Shown piece after piece: positions 43,904 through 53,633 of a stretch of DNA of 64,000 nucleotides (the first letter of the stretch is position 1; each line of letters opens with the position of its first letter). Both the position numbers and the translations under genes were made by a program. The notes under the pieces were generated by a model. It did not search any database. It had not been told where the DNA came from and saw only the letters and a list, made by a program, of their open reading frames with translations. Source of the stretch: Diaminobutyricimonas sp. LJ205 (GTDB lineage: Bacteria; Actinomycetota; Actinomycetes; Actinomycetales; Microbacteriaceae); NCBI RefSeq assembly GCF_009755725.1, contig NZ_CP046619.1, positions 2,790,001-2,854,000 of the forward strand. The letters are read 5' to 3'.

Positions 43904-44899
43904 GTGTTGACTACACGCTTCACTTCACTTTTCGGCGTAGAAGCGCCAATCATGCAGGGCGGCATGCAGTGGATCGGCAATGCAGAACTCGCCGCAGCGA
44001 TTTCAAACGCCGGCGGACTCGGCACCATCACAGCGTTGACCTTTCCAACACCGGATGCTTTGGCAGAGCAGATTAGGCTCTGCCAGGATCTCACCGACAA
44101 GCCATTCGCGGTCAACCTCACGACACTGCCGTCAATCAACCCGCCTCCCTACGAGGAGTATCAGGCAGTGATTCTTGAGCTGGGGGTCCCAGTAGTCGAG
44201 ACTTCAGGTTCGAATCCGGCGCTGTTCGTGGACACCTACCATGCGGCCGGTGTCAAGGTGGTACACAAGGCCACCAGCGTGAAGCACGCCCTAAAGGCAG
44301 AACGGGCGGGGGCGGACGCTATCGCAATGATCGGCTTCGAGGCCGCGGGGCATCCTGGCGAGCTCGACGTGCCTCTCTTCGTGCTGCTCGCTGCGGCGGC
44401 TCGCGAGATCAACGTTCCGCTGCTCGCCGCTGGAGGCATCGGCAACGGCGCAGGACTGGCCGCATCCCTGGCGCTCGGCGCCGAGGGCGTGCTGATGGCC
44501 ACCCGATTCATGGCCACGGTCGAGGCACCGATTCACCAGAAGGTGAAGGAGGCGCTCGTGGCCCGAGACGAATTGCAGACGAACCTCATCTTCCGCCAGT
44601 TGCGCAACACCGCGCGGGTTTCGAAGAACAGTGTCTCCGATGAGGTCGTGTCAATCCTCGGGGCGGGTGGAGAGTTCGCCGACGTACGCGAGCTCGTCGC
44701 TGGGCGGCGCGGGCGCACGGTCTACGACACCGGCGACCTTGAGGCGGGCATCTGGTGGGCCGGACTCTCGCAGACGCTCATTGACGACATCCCCAGCTGT
44801 GTGGAACTCATTGACCGCTTGGTACAGGACGCCGAAGACGCCATTGCCGGTGCGCTCGTACAGAAGTCCGCCCAAGGCGCACGCGCAGATTCGGACTAG
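43904..44899 (+). CDS. Nitronate monooxygenase-like FMN oxidoreductase
   Basis: 331-residue TIM-barrel flavoprotein of the NMO/2-nitropropane dioxygenase family: PIMQGGMQWIGNAELAAAISNAGGLGTITAL, VKVVHKATSVKHALKAERAGADAIAMIGFEAAGHPGE, VPLLAAGGIGNGAGLAASLALGAEGVLMATRFMATVEAP. Homologues also include FabK-like enoyl reductases, so oxidation of nitronates is only one possibility. GTG 43904 was chosen because AAAGGAG is about 10 nt upstream; ATG 43844 would overlap the promoter region. It leads directly (8-nt gap) into etfB, suggesting it exchanges electrons with, or is coexpressed with, ETF. Confidence 0.85.
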   Translation: MLTTRFTSLFGVEAPIMQGGMQWIGNAELAAAISNAGGLGTITALTFPTPDALAEQIRLCQDLTDKPFAVNLTTLPSINPPPYEEYQAVILELGVPVVETSGSNPALFVDTYHAAGVKVVHKATSVKHALKAERAGADAIAMIGFEAAGHPGELDVPLFVLLAAAAREINVPLLAAGGIGNGAGLAASLALGAEGVLMATRFMATVEAPIHQKVKEALVARDELQTNLIFRQLRNTARVSKNSVSDEVVSILGAGGEFADVRELVAGRRGRTVYDTGDLEAGIWWAGLSQTLIDDIPSCVELIDRLVQDAEDAIAGALVQKSAQGARADSD

Positions 44900-44907
44900 G
44901 AGAAGAA

Positions 44908-45684
44908 ATGAAGATTATCGTGCTGGTGAAAGAGGTTCCCGACACGTACGGGGATCGCAAGCTCGACCTGGAGACGGGGCTCGCCGATCGCGCCGCCGGG
45001 GATGTCGTGCTCGATGAGATCGGGGAGCGCTCGCTCGAGGTCGCGCTCTCGTTTGCGGATAAGAACGCCGACACCGAGGTAGTGGTGCTGTCGATGGCTC
45101 CTGAAACCGCCGCAGCGACCTTGCGCAAGGGGCTCGCGATGGGCGCGGCATCCGCTGTGCAAATTTCCGACGAGGCACTCTCAGGCGCGGACCTCGGGCT
45201 CACCGCCGAGGTACTCGCCGCCGCAATCCAGCGCACCGGGTTCGATCTGGTGATCGCCGGGAACCTGTCCACCGACGGCACGGGCGGCGTTCTCCCGGCG
45301 ATGGTCGCCGAATTGCTCGGGGTGCCTCACGCCACTTCGCTGACCTCGATCGAGATCGCCGCAGACACCGTGACCGGGGTTCGCTCAACGGACGGCGGCA
45401 CGATGCAGGTGAGCGCACCGCTCCCGGCCGTGGTGTCGATCACGGAGGCGCTGCCGGATGCGCGGTTCCCGAACTTCAAGGGGATCATGGCGGCGAAAAA
45501 GAAGCCGTTCGAGACGCTGTCTCTGGCCGATCTTTCGATCGATACGGATGGTTCGGAGGCCGCACGGTCGATCATGATCGCGATCGCGGAGAAGCCGGCC
45601 CGCGACGCTGGCGTGAAGATTGTCGACGAGGGGGACGCGGGCGAGCAGCTCGCCGATTTCCTCCTGCAGAACCGACTCGTGTGA
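44908..45684 (+). CDS. etfB: Electron transfer flavoprotein beta subunit (module 2)
   Basis: 258-residue EtfB, same protein as the copy at 52873 and closely similar to that at 6502. AGGAG lies 5 nt before the ATG, partly within the stop of the preceding monooxygenase gene. The first five codons differ from the other copy only synonymously (AAG/AAA, GTG/GTT, CTG/TTG); from codon 6 on the DNA appears identical. First gene of module 2. Confidence 0.95.
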   Translation: MKIIVLVKEVPDTYGDRKLDLETGLADRAAGDVVLDEIGERSLEVALSFADKNADTEVVVLSMAPETAAATLRKGLAMGAASAVQISDEALSGADLGLTAEVLAAAIQRTGFDLVIAGNLSTDGTGGVLPAMVAELLGVPHATSLTSIEIAADTVTGVRSTDGGTMQVSAPLPAVVSITEALPDARFPNFKGIMAAKKKPFETLSLADLSIDTDGSEAARSIMIAIAEKPARDAGVKIVDEGDAGEQLADFLLQNRLV

Positions 45685-48326
45685 GGAACTAACTAACCAT
45701 GACCGATTACGCAGCAGATTCCATTCTCGTCCTGGTCGAGCTGACGCCGTCCGGCGGGCTCGCGGGCAACGCGGCGGGCCTTCTGGGCGCGGCCGCTCAG
45801 GTCGGCACCCCGGTGGCGCTGGTGGTGACCGCGCCAGGTGCGGGGGATGCCGCAGCCGACGCCGCTGGCGCTCTGGGTGCCGCGAACGTGGTCGTCGCTG
45901 AGAACGCAGATCCGGCAAGCTTGACCGTGCCGGTGGTTGATGCTCTCGTCGCGGCCGTGGATGCGGTGCGTCCAGATGCGGTGCTGATCTCGAACTCGAT
46001 CGCGGGGCGGGATGTCGCGGGTCGGTTCGCCGCTCGCACCCGGTCTGGCCTTGCCGTCGACGCGATCGGCGTGTCCCGGGATGCCGAGGGGATCGTGGCT
46101 CACCACTCGGTGTACGGCGGTGCCTACAACGTCGACTCCGCGGTGACTTGGGGTGCCCCGGTGATCACTATCCGTCAGGGCTCGATCGATGCCCGCGCCG
46201 AGGCGCGCACCCCTACCGTCGACACCCTGTCGGTGACCGCATCGGGCAAGCCCGCGGCATCCATTCTGTCCTTTGACTCGGTCGTCGAGGCCTCCAGCCG
46301 TCCCGAGCTGCGCGGCGCGGCGAAGGTTGTCGCCGGCGGGCGAGGCCTGGGCTCGGAGGATAAATTCGTGCTGGTGGAGCAGCTCGCCGACGCCCTCGGC
46401 GCGGCCGTCGGCGCGTCCCGTGCGGCGGTCGACGCCGGTTACATCCCGCAGTCGCACCAGGTCGGCCAGACCGGGGTGTCGGTGGCGCCGCAGCTGTATG
46501 TCGCGCTGGGCATCTCCGGGGCGATCCAGCACCGGGCCGGCATGCAGACCTCGAAGACGATCGTCGCGATCAACAAGGATGCGGATGCCCCGATCTTCGA
46601 GATCGCAGACTTCGGTGTCGTCGGCGACCTTTTCACCGTCGTGCCGCAGCTGATCGCTGCCCTCGATTCGAAGAAGGCATAGATCCAACATGGCAACCTA
46701 TGTACGGTCGATCCGGCAAGGTCTCCCGCGGTGGCACGGCGGTGCCCCCTGGCCACCGGCCGGCGACGCACCGGACGCGGATGCCGCGGTCAACGCGGAC
46801 TCGGTCGTAGCCGAACACGCTGTGGACATGTCGGCGGATGCCGCGATGCCCGCGGCGACCCTGACCGCAGAAATGCCGACCGGCCTCACCAAGATGAAGC
46901 CGGCCGCGGCGCCGACTGTGGCGCAGCAGGCAGCGACCGCCGCTCCGGCCGGAGGCCTGTGGCCCATCCGTCGCGGCCTGCCGCGAGTTGCCGGCGGCGA
47001 ACCGTGGCCCCCATCGGGCGCAGCGGGCATGCCCGCCGCAGCCGCGTCCGTCGTCGCTGCGGCGCCGGCTGCTGCTGCCACTTCGACTCGGAACGTGGCA
47101 ACACAGGCTGCCGCCGCCGAGCAGGCTACGGCCGCCGCGACGACTCCGACCGCCGGGGCATCCGATCATCCGCTCCGTCGCGGCCTGCCGCGCGTCAAGG
47201 GCGGCAACCCGTGGCCACTTGCCGGGTTCGTGCCCGCCCGCGTTGTCGCGAAATCCGGGGCATTGGTGGCACCGGATGAGGTCGCACCCGCACCGACCGC
47301 ACGGGTCGAGGTCACCCCAGCCGCGGCGGCATCCGTCCCCGCTCCGTCCCCGACTCGTTCCGCCGCGCCGACTCGTCCGTCGGCGCCAGTCCGCCCGCGT
47401 CCGGCGACCGCGCCTGCCCGGGAGCCCGGACGGTTTGGCGCCTTCACTGGTGGGCAGTTGCTGGGTCTCGCCCTCATCGGCGGCTTCGCGCTGCTGTTCG
47501 CGGCGATGGTCGCGGTGGTCTCCGCAGCCTGGTTCCGGAACCTGCCAGTCATGCAGGATTTCCTTACCACTTATCCGGGCGAGTACCACCTGCCTGATGG
47601 TGCGACCCCCGGATTCCCGGTATGGGTGCAGTGGCAGCACTTCTTTAACGTGTTCCTGATGGTGTTGATCATCCGCTCCGGACTGCAGGTGCGCACCGAG
47701 AAACGACCAACCGCGTTCTGGACGCCACGCTGGTCGAAGAACGGCAGGGGCAAGATCAGCCTGGCGCTCTGGTTCCACCAGTCGCTGGATGTCCTGTGGC
47801 TGCTGAACGGGGTGATCTTCGTGGTGATGCTCTTTATCACCGGACACTGGATGCGGATCGTGCCGACCAGCTGGGAGGTCTTCCCCAACGCCTTCTCCGC
47901 CGCGCTGCAGTACCTGTCGCTGAACTGGCCGACCGAGAACGGTTGGGTCAACTACAACAGTCTGCAACAGATCATGTACTTCCTCACCGTGTTCATCGCT
48001 GCGCCGGTCGCGGCGATCACCGGCGTGCGGATGTCGGGGATGTGGCCGAAGAACGCGAAGACGCTCAACCGGATCTACCCCGTCGAGCTGGCGCGGGCGA
48101 TCCACTTCCCGGTGATGCTGTACTTCGTGGCGTTCATCATCGTGCACGTCGCGCTCGTGTTCGCGACCGGGGCGTTGCGGAACCTGAACCACATGTACGG
48201 CGGCACCGACGTCATGAACTGGGCGGGATTCTGGATCTTCTTCGTCTCACTGCTCATCATTGTGGGCGGCTGGATCGCGGCCCGGCCGATTCTGCTCGCA
48301 CCGATCGCCCGACTGTCCGGCAAAGT
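44924..48326 (+). repeat. 3403-bp inverted repeat, left copy
   Basis: Spans codon 6 of etfB to the fifth-last codon of the cytochrome b gene, including both intergenic gaps. The reverse complement occurs at 50231-53633 with the same length. Translations in the coding frames and in overlapping frames agree throughout, and the intergenic stretches I compared base by base match. The sequence outside both borders differs. Confidence 0.93.
45699..46682 (+). CDS. etfA: Electron transfer flavoprotein alpha subunit (module 2)
   Basis: 327-residue EtfA with the C-terminal FAD site ([44 protein letters not shown]). It lies 14 nt after etfB; GAGGAA spans the etfB stop. Protein identical to the copy at 51875 and closely similar to the one at 5507. 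It pairs with EtfB to carry electrons from flavin dehydrogenases towards the membrane. Confidence 0.95.
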   Translation: MTDYAADSILVLVELTPSGGLAGNAAGLLGAAAQVGTPVALVVTAPGAGDAAADAAGALGAANVVVAENADPASLTVPVVDALVAAVDAVRPDAVLISNSIAGRDVAGRFAARTRSGLAVDAIGVSRDAEGIVAHHSVYGGAYNVDSAVTWGAPVITIRQGSIDARAEARTPTVDTLSVTASGKPAASILSFDSVVEASSRPELRGAAKVVAGGRGLGSEDKFVLVEQLADALGAAVGASRAAVDAGYIPQSHQVGQTGVSVAPQLYVALGISGAIQHRAGMQTSKTIVAINKDADAPIFEIADFGVVGDLFTVVPQLIAALDSKKA

Positions 48327-48339
48327 CAGCGCGCGCTAG
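46690..48339 (+). CDS. ETF-linked cytochrome b membrane protein with three N-terminal motif repeats (module 2)
   Basis: 549 residues. The Ala/Pro-rich tail (1 to about 250) carries three copies of the RGLPRxxGGxPWP motif at 8-25, 93-110 and 162-179, one more than the module 1 protein, which accounts for its greater length. The membrane part keeps the candidate haem histidines ([26 protein letters not shown]). It lies 7 nt after etfA. Proposed role: quinone-side acceptor for ETF, based on constant linkage. The stop is TAG here but TGA in the other copy. Confidence 0.85.
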   Translation: MATYVRSIRQGLPRWHGGAPWPPAGDAPDADAAVNADSVVAEHAVDMSADAAMPAATLTAEMPTGLTKMKPAAAPTVAQQAATAAPAGGLWPIRRGLPRVAGGEPWPPSGAAGMPAAAASVVAAAPAAAATSTRNVATQAAAAEQATAAATTPTAGASDHPLRRGLPRVKGGNPWPLAGFVPARVVAKSGALVAPDEVAPAPTARVEVTPAAAASVPAPSPTRSAAPTRPSAPVRPRPATAPAREPGRFGAFTGGQLLGLALIGGFALLFAAMVAVVSAAWFRNLPVMQDFLTTYPGEYHLPDGATPGFPVWVQWQHFFNVFLMVLIIRSGLQVRTEKRPTAFWTPRWSKNGRGKISLALWFHQSLDVLWLLNGVIFVVMLFITGHWMRIVPTSWEVFPNAFSAALQYLSLNWPTENGWVNYNSLQQIMYFLTVFIAAPVAAITGVRMSGMWPKNAKTLNRIYPVELARAIHFPVMLYFVAFIIVHVALVFATGALRNLNHMYGGTDVMNWAGFWIFFVSLLIIVGGWIAARPILLAPIARLSGKVSAR

Positions 48340-48584
48340 CAAGGTGACGCTTACCTCGAATCCGAAGATTCGACCCTTCAGAATCTGGCGCACAGATCGA
48401 CCAAGTTGGATGCCAATCTAACGTGCTCTCCGGTGCACATAACGACGCTCGCCCGGCCGAGAACACCCTGCTCTGCCAGTTGCCATTCCACTCTCGATGT
48501 ACTCAGGACTCACTTCATTACCGTCCTCGGAGGCGGCGCATCGGTCGCCGTCGCGGTCACGAGCACACCCGGGTCAAGATCGAA
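48340..48584. other. Non-coding spacer next to a truncated thiolase
   Basis: 245 bases with no credible gene. It holds a hairpin (listed separately) just after the cytochrome b gene. The thiolase reading frame coming from the right loses homology near 48585 and continues for 24 unrelated codons to a stop at 48510. The origin of this stretch is not recognisable. Confidence 0.5.
48356..48373 (+). terminator. Hairpin after the module 2 cytochrome b gene
   Basis: TCGAATC and GATTCGA arms with a CGAA loop, 16 nt after the stop codon. No T-run follows. It would also lie at the end of the leftward CoA-transferase/thiolase-remnant transcript, so it could act in both directions. Confidence 0.5.
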
Positions 48585-48734
48585 CACCCGGTCGACGTCC
48601 TCGGCGTCGACCTCCGCTCGCTGAAGCGCGGCGCGAACGGCGTGCGCACCCAGAGTCGTCGCTGACACCGTGGCGAACTGGCCATTGAATCTGACGAATG
48701 GCGTCCGGGCGTACCCAGCGATGATCGCAGTCAT
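48510..48734 (-). pseudogene. Truncated thiolase (first ~50 codons only)
   Basis: Reads [20 protein letters not shown], then FATVSATTLGAHAVRAALQ and a few more residues, which aligns with the start of the thiolase at 7392 (IISGARTPFAKINGSLASITASELGAHAIKAAL). Homology ends near residue 50 (48585), followed by 24 unrelated residues. The catalytic cysteines and most of the enzyme are absent. The ATG still overlaps the CoA-transferase B stop by 4 nt, showing that an intact scoA-scoB-thiolase operon was cut, probably by the rearrangement that produced the inverted repeat. Confidence 0.82.
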
Positions 48735-49393
48735 GCGATCTTCTCCATCCGCTGCTGAAGCTCCGCACCAATATTGAATGGGGCTCCGGTGATGTCACGC
48801 AGCCCGTCGATCGATTCGCCTGGCGCGACGTCGACCAGGGTGAGTCCGTCCGCCCCAACGGTGAAGACCGCCCGGTCGCTGATGATCCTGTCAACGACAC
48901 GAACTCCGGTGAGCGGCAAGTCGCATTCCGTGACGATTTTCGGGCTGCCGTCTTTCGCTACGTGCTCGGTAATCACAATGACATACGGTGTGCCCGCGAC
49001 GAGGTCCATCGCGCCGCCCATTCCTTTGACCATCTTCCCCGGAATCATCCAGTTGGCGAGGTCGCCGAACTGCGAGACCTGCAGGGCCCCGAGAACCGCG
49101 GTCTGCACGTGACCGCCGCGGATCATCCCGAAAGAGGACGCGGAGTCGAACACGCTGCCGCCGGGGAGGATCGTGACTGTTTGCTTGCCTGCGTTGATCA
49201 GGTCGGCGTCTTCGTCACCGTCGAAGGGGAACGGCCCCATGCCCAGCAGCCCGTTCTCGCTCTGCAGGGTCACGTGGACCCCCTCGGGAAGATGATTTGC
49301 CACGAGGGTGGGGATGCCGATCCCCAGGTTGACGTACTGGCCGTCCTCTAGCTCTCGGGCCGCGATTGCGGCCATCTCATCACGTGTCCACAT
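48731..49393 (-). CDS. scoB: 3-oxoacid CoA-transferase subunit B (ScoB type)
   Basis: 220-residue B subunit with [17 protein letters not shown], the catalytic glutamate in [55 protein letters not shown] and [18 protein letters not shown]. It transfers CoA from succinyl-CoA to acetoacetate or a related 3-oxoacid, a fitting end step for leucine breakdown. ATG 49393 has GGAGG 7 nt upstream; GTG 49399 is too close to it. Divergent in type from the transferase at 25241. Confidence 0.93.
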   Translation of the reverse strand: MWTRDEMAAIAARELEDGQYVNLGIGIPTLVANHLPEGVHVTLQSENGLLGMGPFPFDGDEDADLINAGKQTVTILPGGSVFDSASSFGMIRGGHVQTAVLGALQVSQFGDLANWMIPGKMVKGMGGAMDLVAGTPYVIVITEHVAKDGSPKIVTECDLPLTGVRVVDRIISDRAVFTVGADGLTLVDVAPGESIDGLRDITGAPFNIGAELQQRMEKIA

Positions 49394-49395
49394 GG

Positions 49396-50103
49396 TCACG
49401 CCTCCTCGCGGACGCGCACGGTCCGCTGCTCGATGTCTTTCATGCGGTTCTCCACCTTGATCACCCGGTTCACGAACACACCCGGGGTCACAATCTCCTC
49501 AGGATCGAGGTATCCCTCGATGACTTCTTCCGCTTCGGCGATCGTCAGTCGGCCGGCAGCGGCGACCAACGGGTTGAAATTGCGTGCGGTGAGCCGGTAA
49601 CGGAGATTGCCCTCGGCGTCTGCACGATGCGCTCGCACTAGTGAGATGTCGGCGACGATCCCGCGCTCGAGGATCGCGCGCTGCCCATCAAAAGTCCCCT
49701 CCGGCTTTCCCTCGGCGACGGCGGTACCGACCCCGGTCGGCGTATAGAACGCCGGGATGCCCGCGCCGCCCGCCCGGAGTCGCTCAGCCAGGGTTCCCTG
49801 CGGCACGAATTCCACTTCGAGGGCTCCTGCTAGATACTGGTCGGCGAACAACCGGTTCTCCCCAACGTAGGACGAGAGCACCTTCCGGACCTGCCCGTTC
49901 TCCAGCAGCAAGCCCAGGCCCTTGCCATCGACGCCCATGTTGTTCGAAACCACCACGAGCTCGCGGGCGCCACTGTCCCGAAGCGCCTCAATCAAATTGA
50001 TCGGGATGCCGCTGAGCCCGAAGCCGCCAACGGCGACTGTCATGCCGTCCCGGGTGGCCCCCGCCAGAGCCTCCGCCGCGCTCCTCCATAGTTTGGACAC
50101 CAT
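49396..50103 (-). CDS. scoA: 3-oxoacid CoA-transferase subunit A (ScoA type)
   Basis: 235-residue A subunit: [92 protein letters not shown] and [19 protein letters not shown], typical of succinyl-CoA:3-ketoacid transferases. ATG 50103 is preceded by GAAGGG. With scoB it makes up the spacer of the large inverted repeat. In Mycobacterium tuberculosis the corresponding pair stands in the accA1-accD1 leucine cluster, matching the gene company here. Confidence 0.93.
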   Translation of the reverse strand: MVSKLWRSAAEALAGATRDGMTVAVGGFGLSGIPINLIEALRDSGARELVVVSNNMGVDGKGLGLLLENGQVRKVLSSYVGENRLFADQYLAGALEVEFVPQGTLAERLRAGGAGIPAFYTPTGVGTAVAEGKPEGTFDGQRAILERGIVADISLVRAHRADAEGNLRYRLTARNFNPLVAAAGRLTIAEAEEVIEGYLDPEEIVTPGVFVNRVIKVENRMKDIEQRTVRVREEA

Positions 50104-50217
50104 AATCAGCCCTTCCCCTCATAAATGCGGCTAGTCATCGCATTCGTTCCCGCGCCTGCGGGCACGGCGTCTTAACATCCCAAGTGTGGAGGCGTATGTC
50201 CTTCCGCGACCCACGCC

Positions 50218-51867
50218 TCAGCGCGCGCTAACTTTGCCGGACAGTCGGGCGATCGGTGCGAGCAGAATCGGCCGGGCCGCGATCCAGCCGCCCACAATGA
50301 TGAGCAGTGAGACGAAGAAGATCCAGAATCCCGCCCAGTTCATGACGTCGGTGCCGCCGTACATGTGGTTCAGGTTCCGCAACGCCCCGGTCGCGAACAC
50401 GAGCGCGACGTGCACGATGATGAACGCCACGAAGTACAGCATCACCGGGAAGTGGATCGCCCGCGCCAGCTCGACGGGGTAGATCCGGTTGAGCGTCTTC
50501 GCGTTCTTCGGCCACATCCCCGACATCCGCACGCCGGTGATCGCCGCGACCGGCGCAGCGATGAACACGGTGAGGAAGTACATGATCTGTTGCAGACTGT
50601 TGTAGTTGACCCAACCGTTCTCGGTCGGCCAGTTCAGCGACAGGTACTGCAGCGCGGCGGAGAAGGCGTTGGGGAAGACCTCCCAGCTGGTCGGCACGAT
50701 CCGCATCCAGTGTCCGGTGATAAAGAGCATCACCACGAAGATCACCCCGTTCAGCAGCCACAGGACATCCAGCGACTGGTGGAACCAGAGCGCCAGGCTG
50801 ATCTTGCCCCTGCCGTTCTTCGACCAGCGTGGCGTCCAGAACGCGGTTGGTCGTTTCTCGGTGCGCACCTGCAGTCCGGAGCGGATGATCAACACCATCA
50901 GGAACACGTTAAAGAAGTGCTGCCACTGCACCCATACCGGGAATCCGGGGGTCGCACCATCAGGCAGGTGGTACTCGCCCGGATAAGTGGTAAGGAAATC
51001 CTGCATGACTGGCAGGTTCCGGAACCAGGCTGCGGAGACCACCGCGACCATCGCCGCGAACAGCAGCGCGAAGCCGCCGATGAGGGCGAGACCCAGCAAC
51101 TGCCCACCAGTGAAGGCGCCAAACCGTCCGGGCTCCCGGGCAGGCGCGGTCGCCGGACGCGGGCGGACTGGCGCCGACGGACGAGTCGGCGCGGCGGAAC
51201 GAGTCGGGGACGGAGCGGGGACGGATGCCGCCGCGGCTGGGGTGACCTCGACCCGTGCGGTCGGTGCGGGTGCGACCTCATCCGGTGCCACCAATGCCCC
51301 GGATTTCGCGACAACGCGGGCGGGCACGAACCCGGCAAGTGGCCACGGGTTGCCGCCCTTGACGCGCGGCAGGCCGCGACGGAGCGGATGATCGGATGCC
51401 CCGGCGGTCGGAGTCGTCGCGGCGGCCGTAGCCTGCTCGGCGGCGGCAGCCTGTGTTGCCACGTTCCGAGTCGAAGTGGCAGCAGCAGCCGGCGCCGCAG
51501 CGACGACGGACGCGGCTGCGGCGGGCATGCCCGCTGCGCCCGATGGGGGCCACGGTTCGCCGCCGGCAACTCGCGGCAGGCCGCGACGGATGGGCCACAG
51601 GCCTCCGGCCGGAGCGGCGGTCGCTGCCTGCTGCGCCACAGTCGGCGCCGCGGCCGGCTTCATCTTGGTGAGGCCGGTCGGCATTTCTGCGGTCAGGGTC
51701 GCCGCGGGCATCGCGGCATCCGCCGACATGTCCACAGCGTGTTCGGCTACGACCGAGTCCGCGTTGACCGCGGCATCCGCGTCCGGTGCGTCGCCGGCCG
51801 GTGGCCAGGGGGCACCGCCGTGCCACCGCGGGAGACCTTGCCGGATCGACCGTACATAGGTTGCCAT
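50218..51867 (-). CDS. ETF-linked cytochrome b membrane protein with three N-terminal motif repeats (module 3)
   Basis: 549 residues, same protein as the copy at 46690, with RGLPRxxGGxPWP motifs at 8-25, 93-110 and 162-179 and the same candidate haem histidines. Here it closes the operon bioY-accD-accA-maoC-lyase-etfB-etfA. The last codons differ from the other copy only by GTC/GTT and the stop (TGA). A 114-nt gap without notable features separates it from scoA. This third association with acyl-CoA catabolism supports a role with ETF. Confidence 0.85.
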   Translation of the reverse strand: MATYVRSIRQGLPRWHGGAPWPPAGDAPDADAAVNADSVVAEHAVDMSADAAMPAATLTAEMPTGLTKMKPAAAPTVAQQAATAAPAGGLWPIRRGLPRVAGGEPWPPSGAAGMPAAAASVVAAAPAAAATSTRNVATQAAAAEQATAAATTPTAGASDHPLRRGLPRVKGGNPWPLAGFVPARVVAKSGALVAPDEVAPAPTARVEVTPAAAASVPAPSPTRSAAPTRPSAPVRPRPATAPAREPGRFGAFTGGQLLGLALIGGFALLFAAMVAVVSAAWFRNLPVMQDFLTTYPGEYHLPDGATPGFPVWVQWQHFFNVFLMVLIIRSGLQVRTEKRPTAFWTPRWSKNGRGKISLALWFHQSLDVLWLLNGVIFVVMLFITGHWMRIVPTSWEVFPNAFSAALQYLSLNWPTENGWVNYNSLQQIMYFLTVFIAAPVAAITGVRMSGMWPKNAKTLNRIYPVELARAIHFPVMLYFVAFIIVHVALVFATGALRNLNHMYGGTDVMNWAGFWIFFVSLLIIVGGWIAARPILLAPIARLSGKVSAR

Positions 51868-53633
51868 GTTGGATCTATGCCTTCTTCGAATCGAGGGCAG
51901 CGATCAGCTGCGGCACGACGGTGAAAAGGTCGCCGACGACACCGAAGTCTGCGATCTCGAAGATCGGGGCATCCGCATCCTTGTTGATCGCGACGATCGT
52001 CTTCGAGGTCTGCATGCCGGCCCGGTGCTGGATCGCCCCGGAGATGCCCAGCGCGACATACAGCTGCGGCGCCACCGACACCCCGGTCTGGCCGACCTGG
52101 TGCGACTGCGGGATGTAACCGGCGTCGACCGCCGCACGGGACGCGCCGACGGCCGCGCCGAGGGCGTCGGCGAGCTGCTCCACCAGCACGAATTTATCCT
52201 CCGAGCCCAGGCCTCGCCCGCCGGCGACAACCTTCGCCGCGCCGCGCAGCTCGGGACGGCTGGAGGCCTCGACGACCGAGTCAAAGGACAGAATGGATGC
52301 CGCGGGCTTGCCCGATGCGGTCACCGACAGGGTGTCGACGGTAGGGGTGCGCGCCTCGGCGCGGGCATCGATCGAGCCCTGACGGATAGTGATCACCGGG
52401 GCACCCCAAGTCACCGCGGAGTCGACGTTGTAGGCACCGCCGTACACCGAGTGGTGAGCCACGATCCCCTCGGCATCCCGGGACACGCCGATCGCGTCGA
52501 CGGCAAGGCCAGACCGGGTGCGAGCGGCGAACCGACCCGCGACATCCCGCCCCGCGATCGAGTTCGAGATCAGCACCGCATCTGGACGCACCGCATCCAC
52601 GGCCGCGACGAGAGCATCAACCACCGGCACGGTCAAGCTTGCCGGATCTGCGTTCTCAGCGACGACCACGTTCGCGGCACCCAGAGCGCCAGCGGCGTCG
52701 GCTGCGGCATCCCCCGCACCTGGCGCGGTCACCACCAGCGCCACCGGGGTGCCGACCTGAGCGGCCGCGCCCAGAAGGCCCGCCGCGTTGCCCGCGAGCC
52801 CGCCGGACGGCGTCAGCTCGACCAGGACGAGAATGGAATCTGCTGCGTAATCGGTCATGGTTAGTTAGTTCCTCACACGAGTCGGTTCTGCAGGAGGAAA
52901 TCGGCGAGCTGCTCGCCCGCGTCCCCCTCGTCGACAATCTTCACGCCAGCGTCGCGGGCCGGCTTCTCCGCGATCGCGATCATGATCGACCGTGCGGCCT
53001 CCGAACCATCCGTATCGATCGAAAGATCGGCCAGAGACAGCGTCTCGAACGGCTTCTTTTTCGCCGCCATGATCCCCTTGAAGTTCGGGAACCGCGCATC
53101 CGGCAGCGCCTCCGTGATCGACACCACGGCCGGGAGCGGTGCGCTCACCTGCATCGTGCCGCCGTCCGTTGAGCGAACCCCGGTCACGGTGTCTGCGGCG
53201 ATCTCGATCGAGGTCAGCGAAGTGGCGTGAGGCACCCCGAGCAATTCGGCGACCATCGCCGGGAGAACGCCGCCCGTGCCGTCGGTGGACAGGTTCCCGG
53301 CGATCACCAGATCGAACCCGGTGCGCTGGATTGCGGCGGCGAGTACCTCGGCGGTGAGCCCGAGGTCCGCGCCTGAGAGTGCCTCGTCGGAAATTTGCAC
53401 AGCGGATGCCGCGCCCATCGCGAGCCCCTTGCGCAAGGTCGCTGCGGCGGTTTCAGGAGCCATCGACAGCACCACTACCTCGGTGTCGGCGTTCTTATCC
53501 GCAAACGAGAGCGCGACCTCGAGCGAGCGCTCCCCGATCTCATCGAGCACGACATCCCCGGCGGCGCGATCGGCGAGCCCCGTCTCCAGGTCGAGCTTGC
53601 GATCCCCGTACGTGTCGGGAACCTCTTTCACCA
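50231..53633 (-). repeat. 3403-bp inverted repeat, right copy
   Basis: Reverse complement of 44924-48326, equal in length, covering etfB codon 6 through the cytochrome b gene. The two arms flank 1904 bp (48327-50230). Homologous recombination between them would invert that spacer, reversing scoAB relative to both etf operons. Confidence 0.93.
51875..52858 (-). CDS. etfA: Electron transfer flavoprotein alpha subunit (module 3)
   Basis: 327-residue EtfA identical in protein sequence to the copy at 45699, lying wholly in the inverted repeat. FAD-site motifs [22 protein letters not shown] and [12 protein letters not shown] are intact. It lies 14 nt after etfB and 7 nt before the cytochrome b gene, the same spacing as in module 2. 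Confidence 0.95.
   Translation of the reverse strand: MTDYAADSILVLVELTPSGGLAGNAAGLLGAAAQVGTPVALVVTAPGAGDAAADAAGALGAANVVVAENADPASLTVPVVDALVAAVDAVRPDAVLISNSIAGRDVAGRFAARTRSGLAVDAIGVSRDAEGIVAHHSVYGGAYNVDSAVTWGAPVITIRQGSIDARAEARTPTVDTLSVTASGKPAASILSFDSVVEASSRPELRGAAKVVAGGRGLGSEDKFVLVEQLADALGAAVGASRAAVDAGYIPQSHQVGQTGVSVAPQLYVALGISGAIQHRAGMQTSKTIVAINKDADAPIFEIADFGVVGDLFTVVPQLIAALDSKKA

Noticed and set aside
46633-51924. Long open frames (519 codons) antisense to both copies of the cytochrome b/etfA genes
   Set aside because: They lie wholly opposite real genes, are rich in Arg/His/Asp as GC-rich shadow frames are, and recur only because the DNA is duplicated.
44924-53633. Inverted repeat as a composite transposon
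   Set aside because: No transposase, terminal repeats of IS type or target duplications; the arms consist solely of etf and cytochrome b genes.
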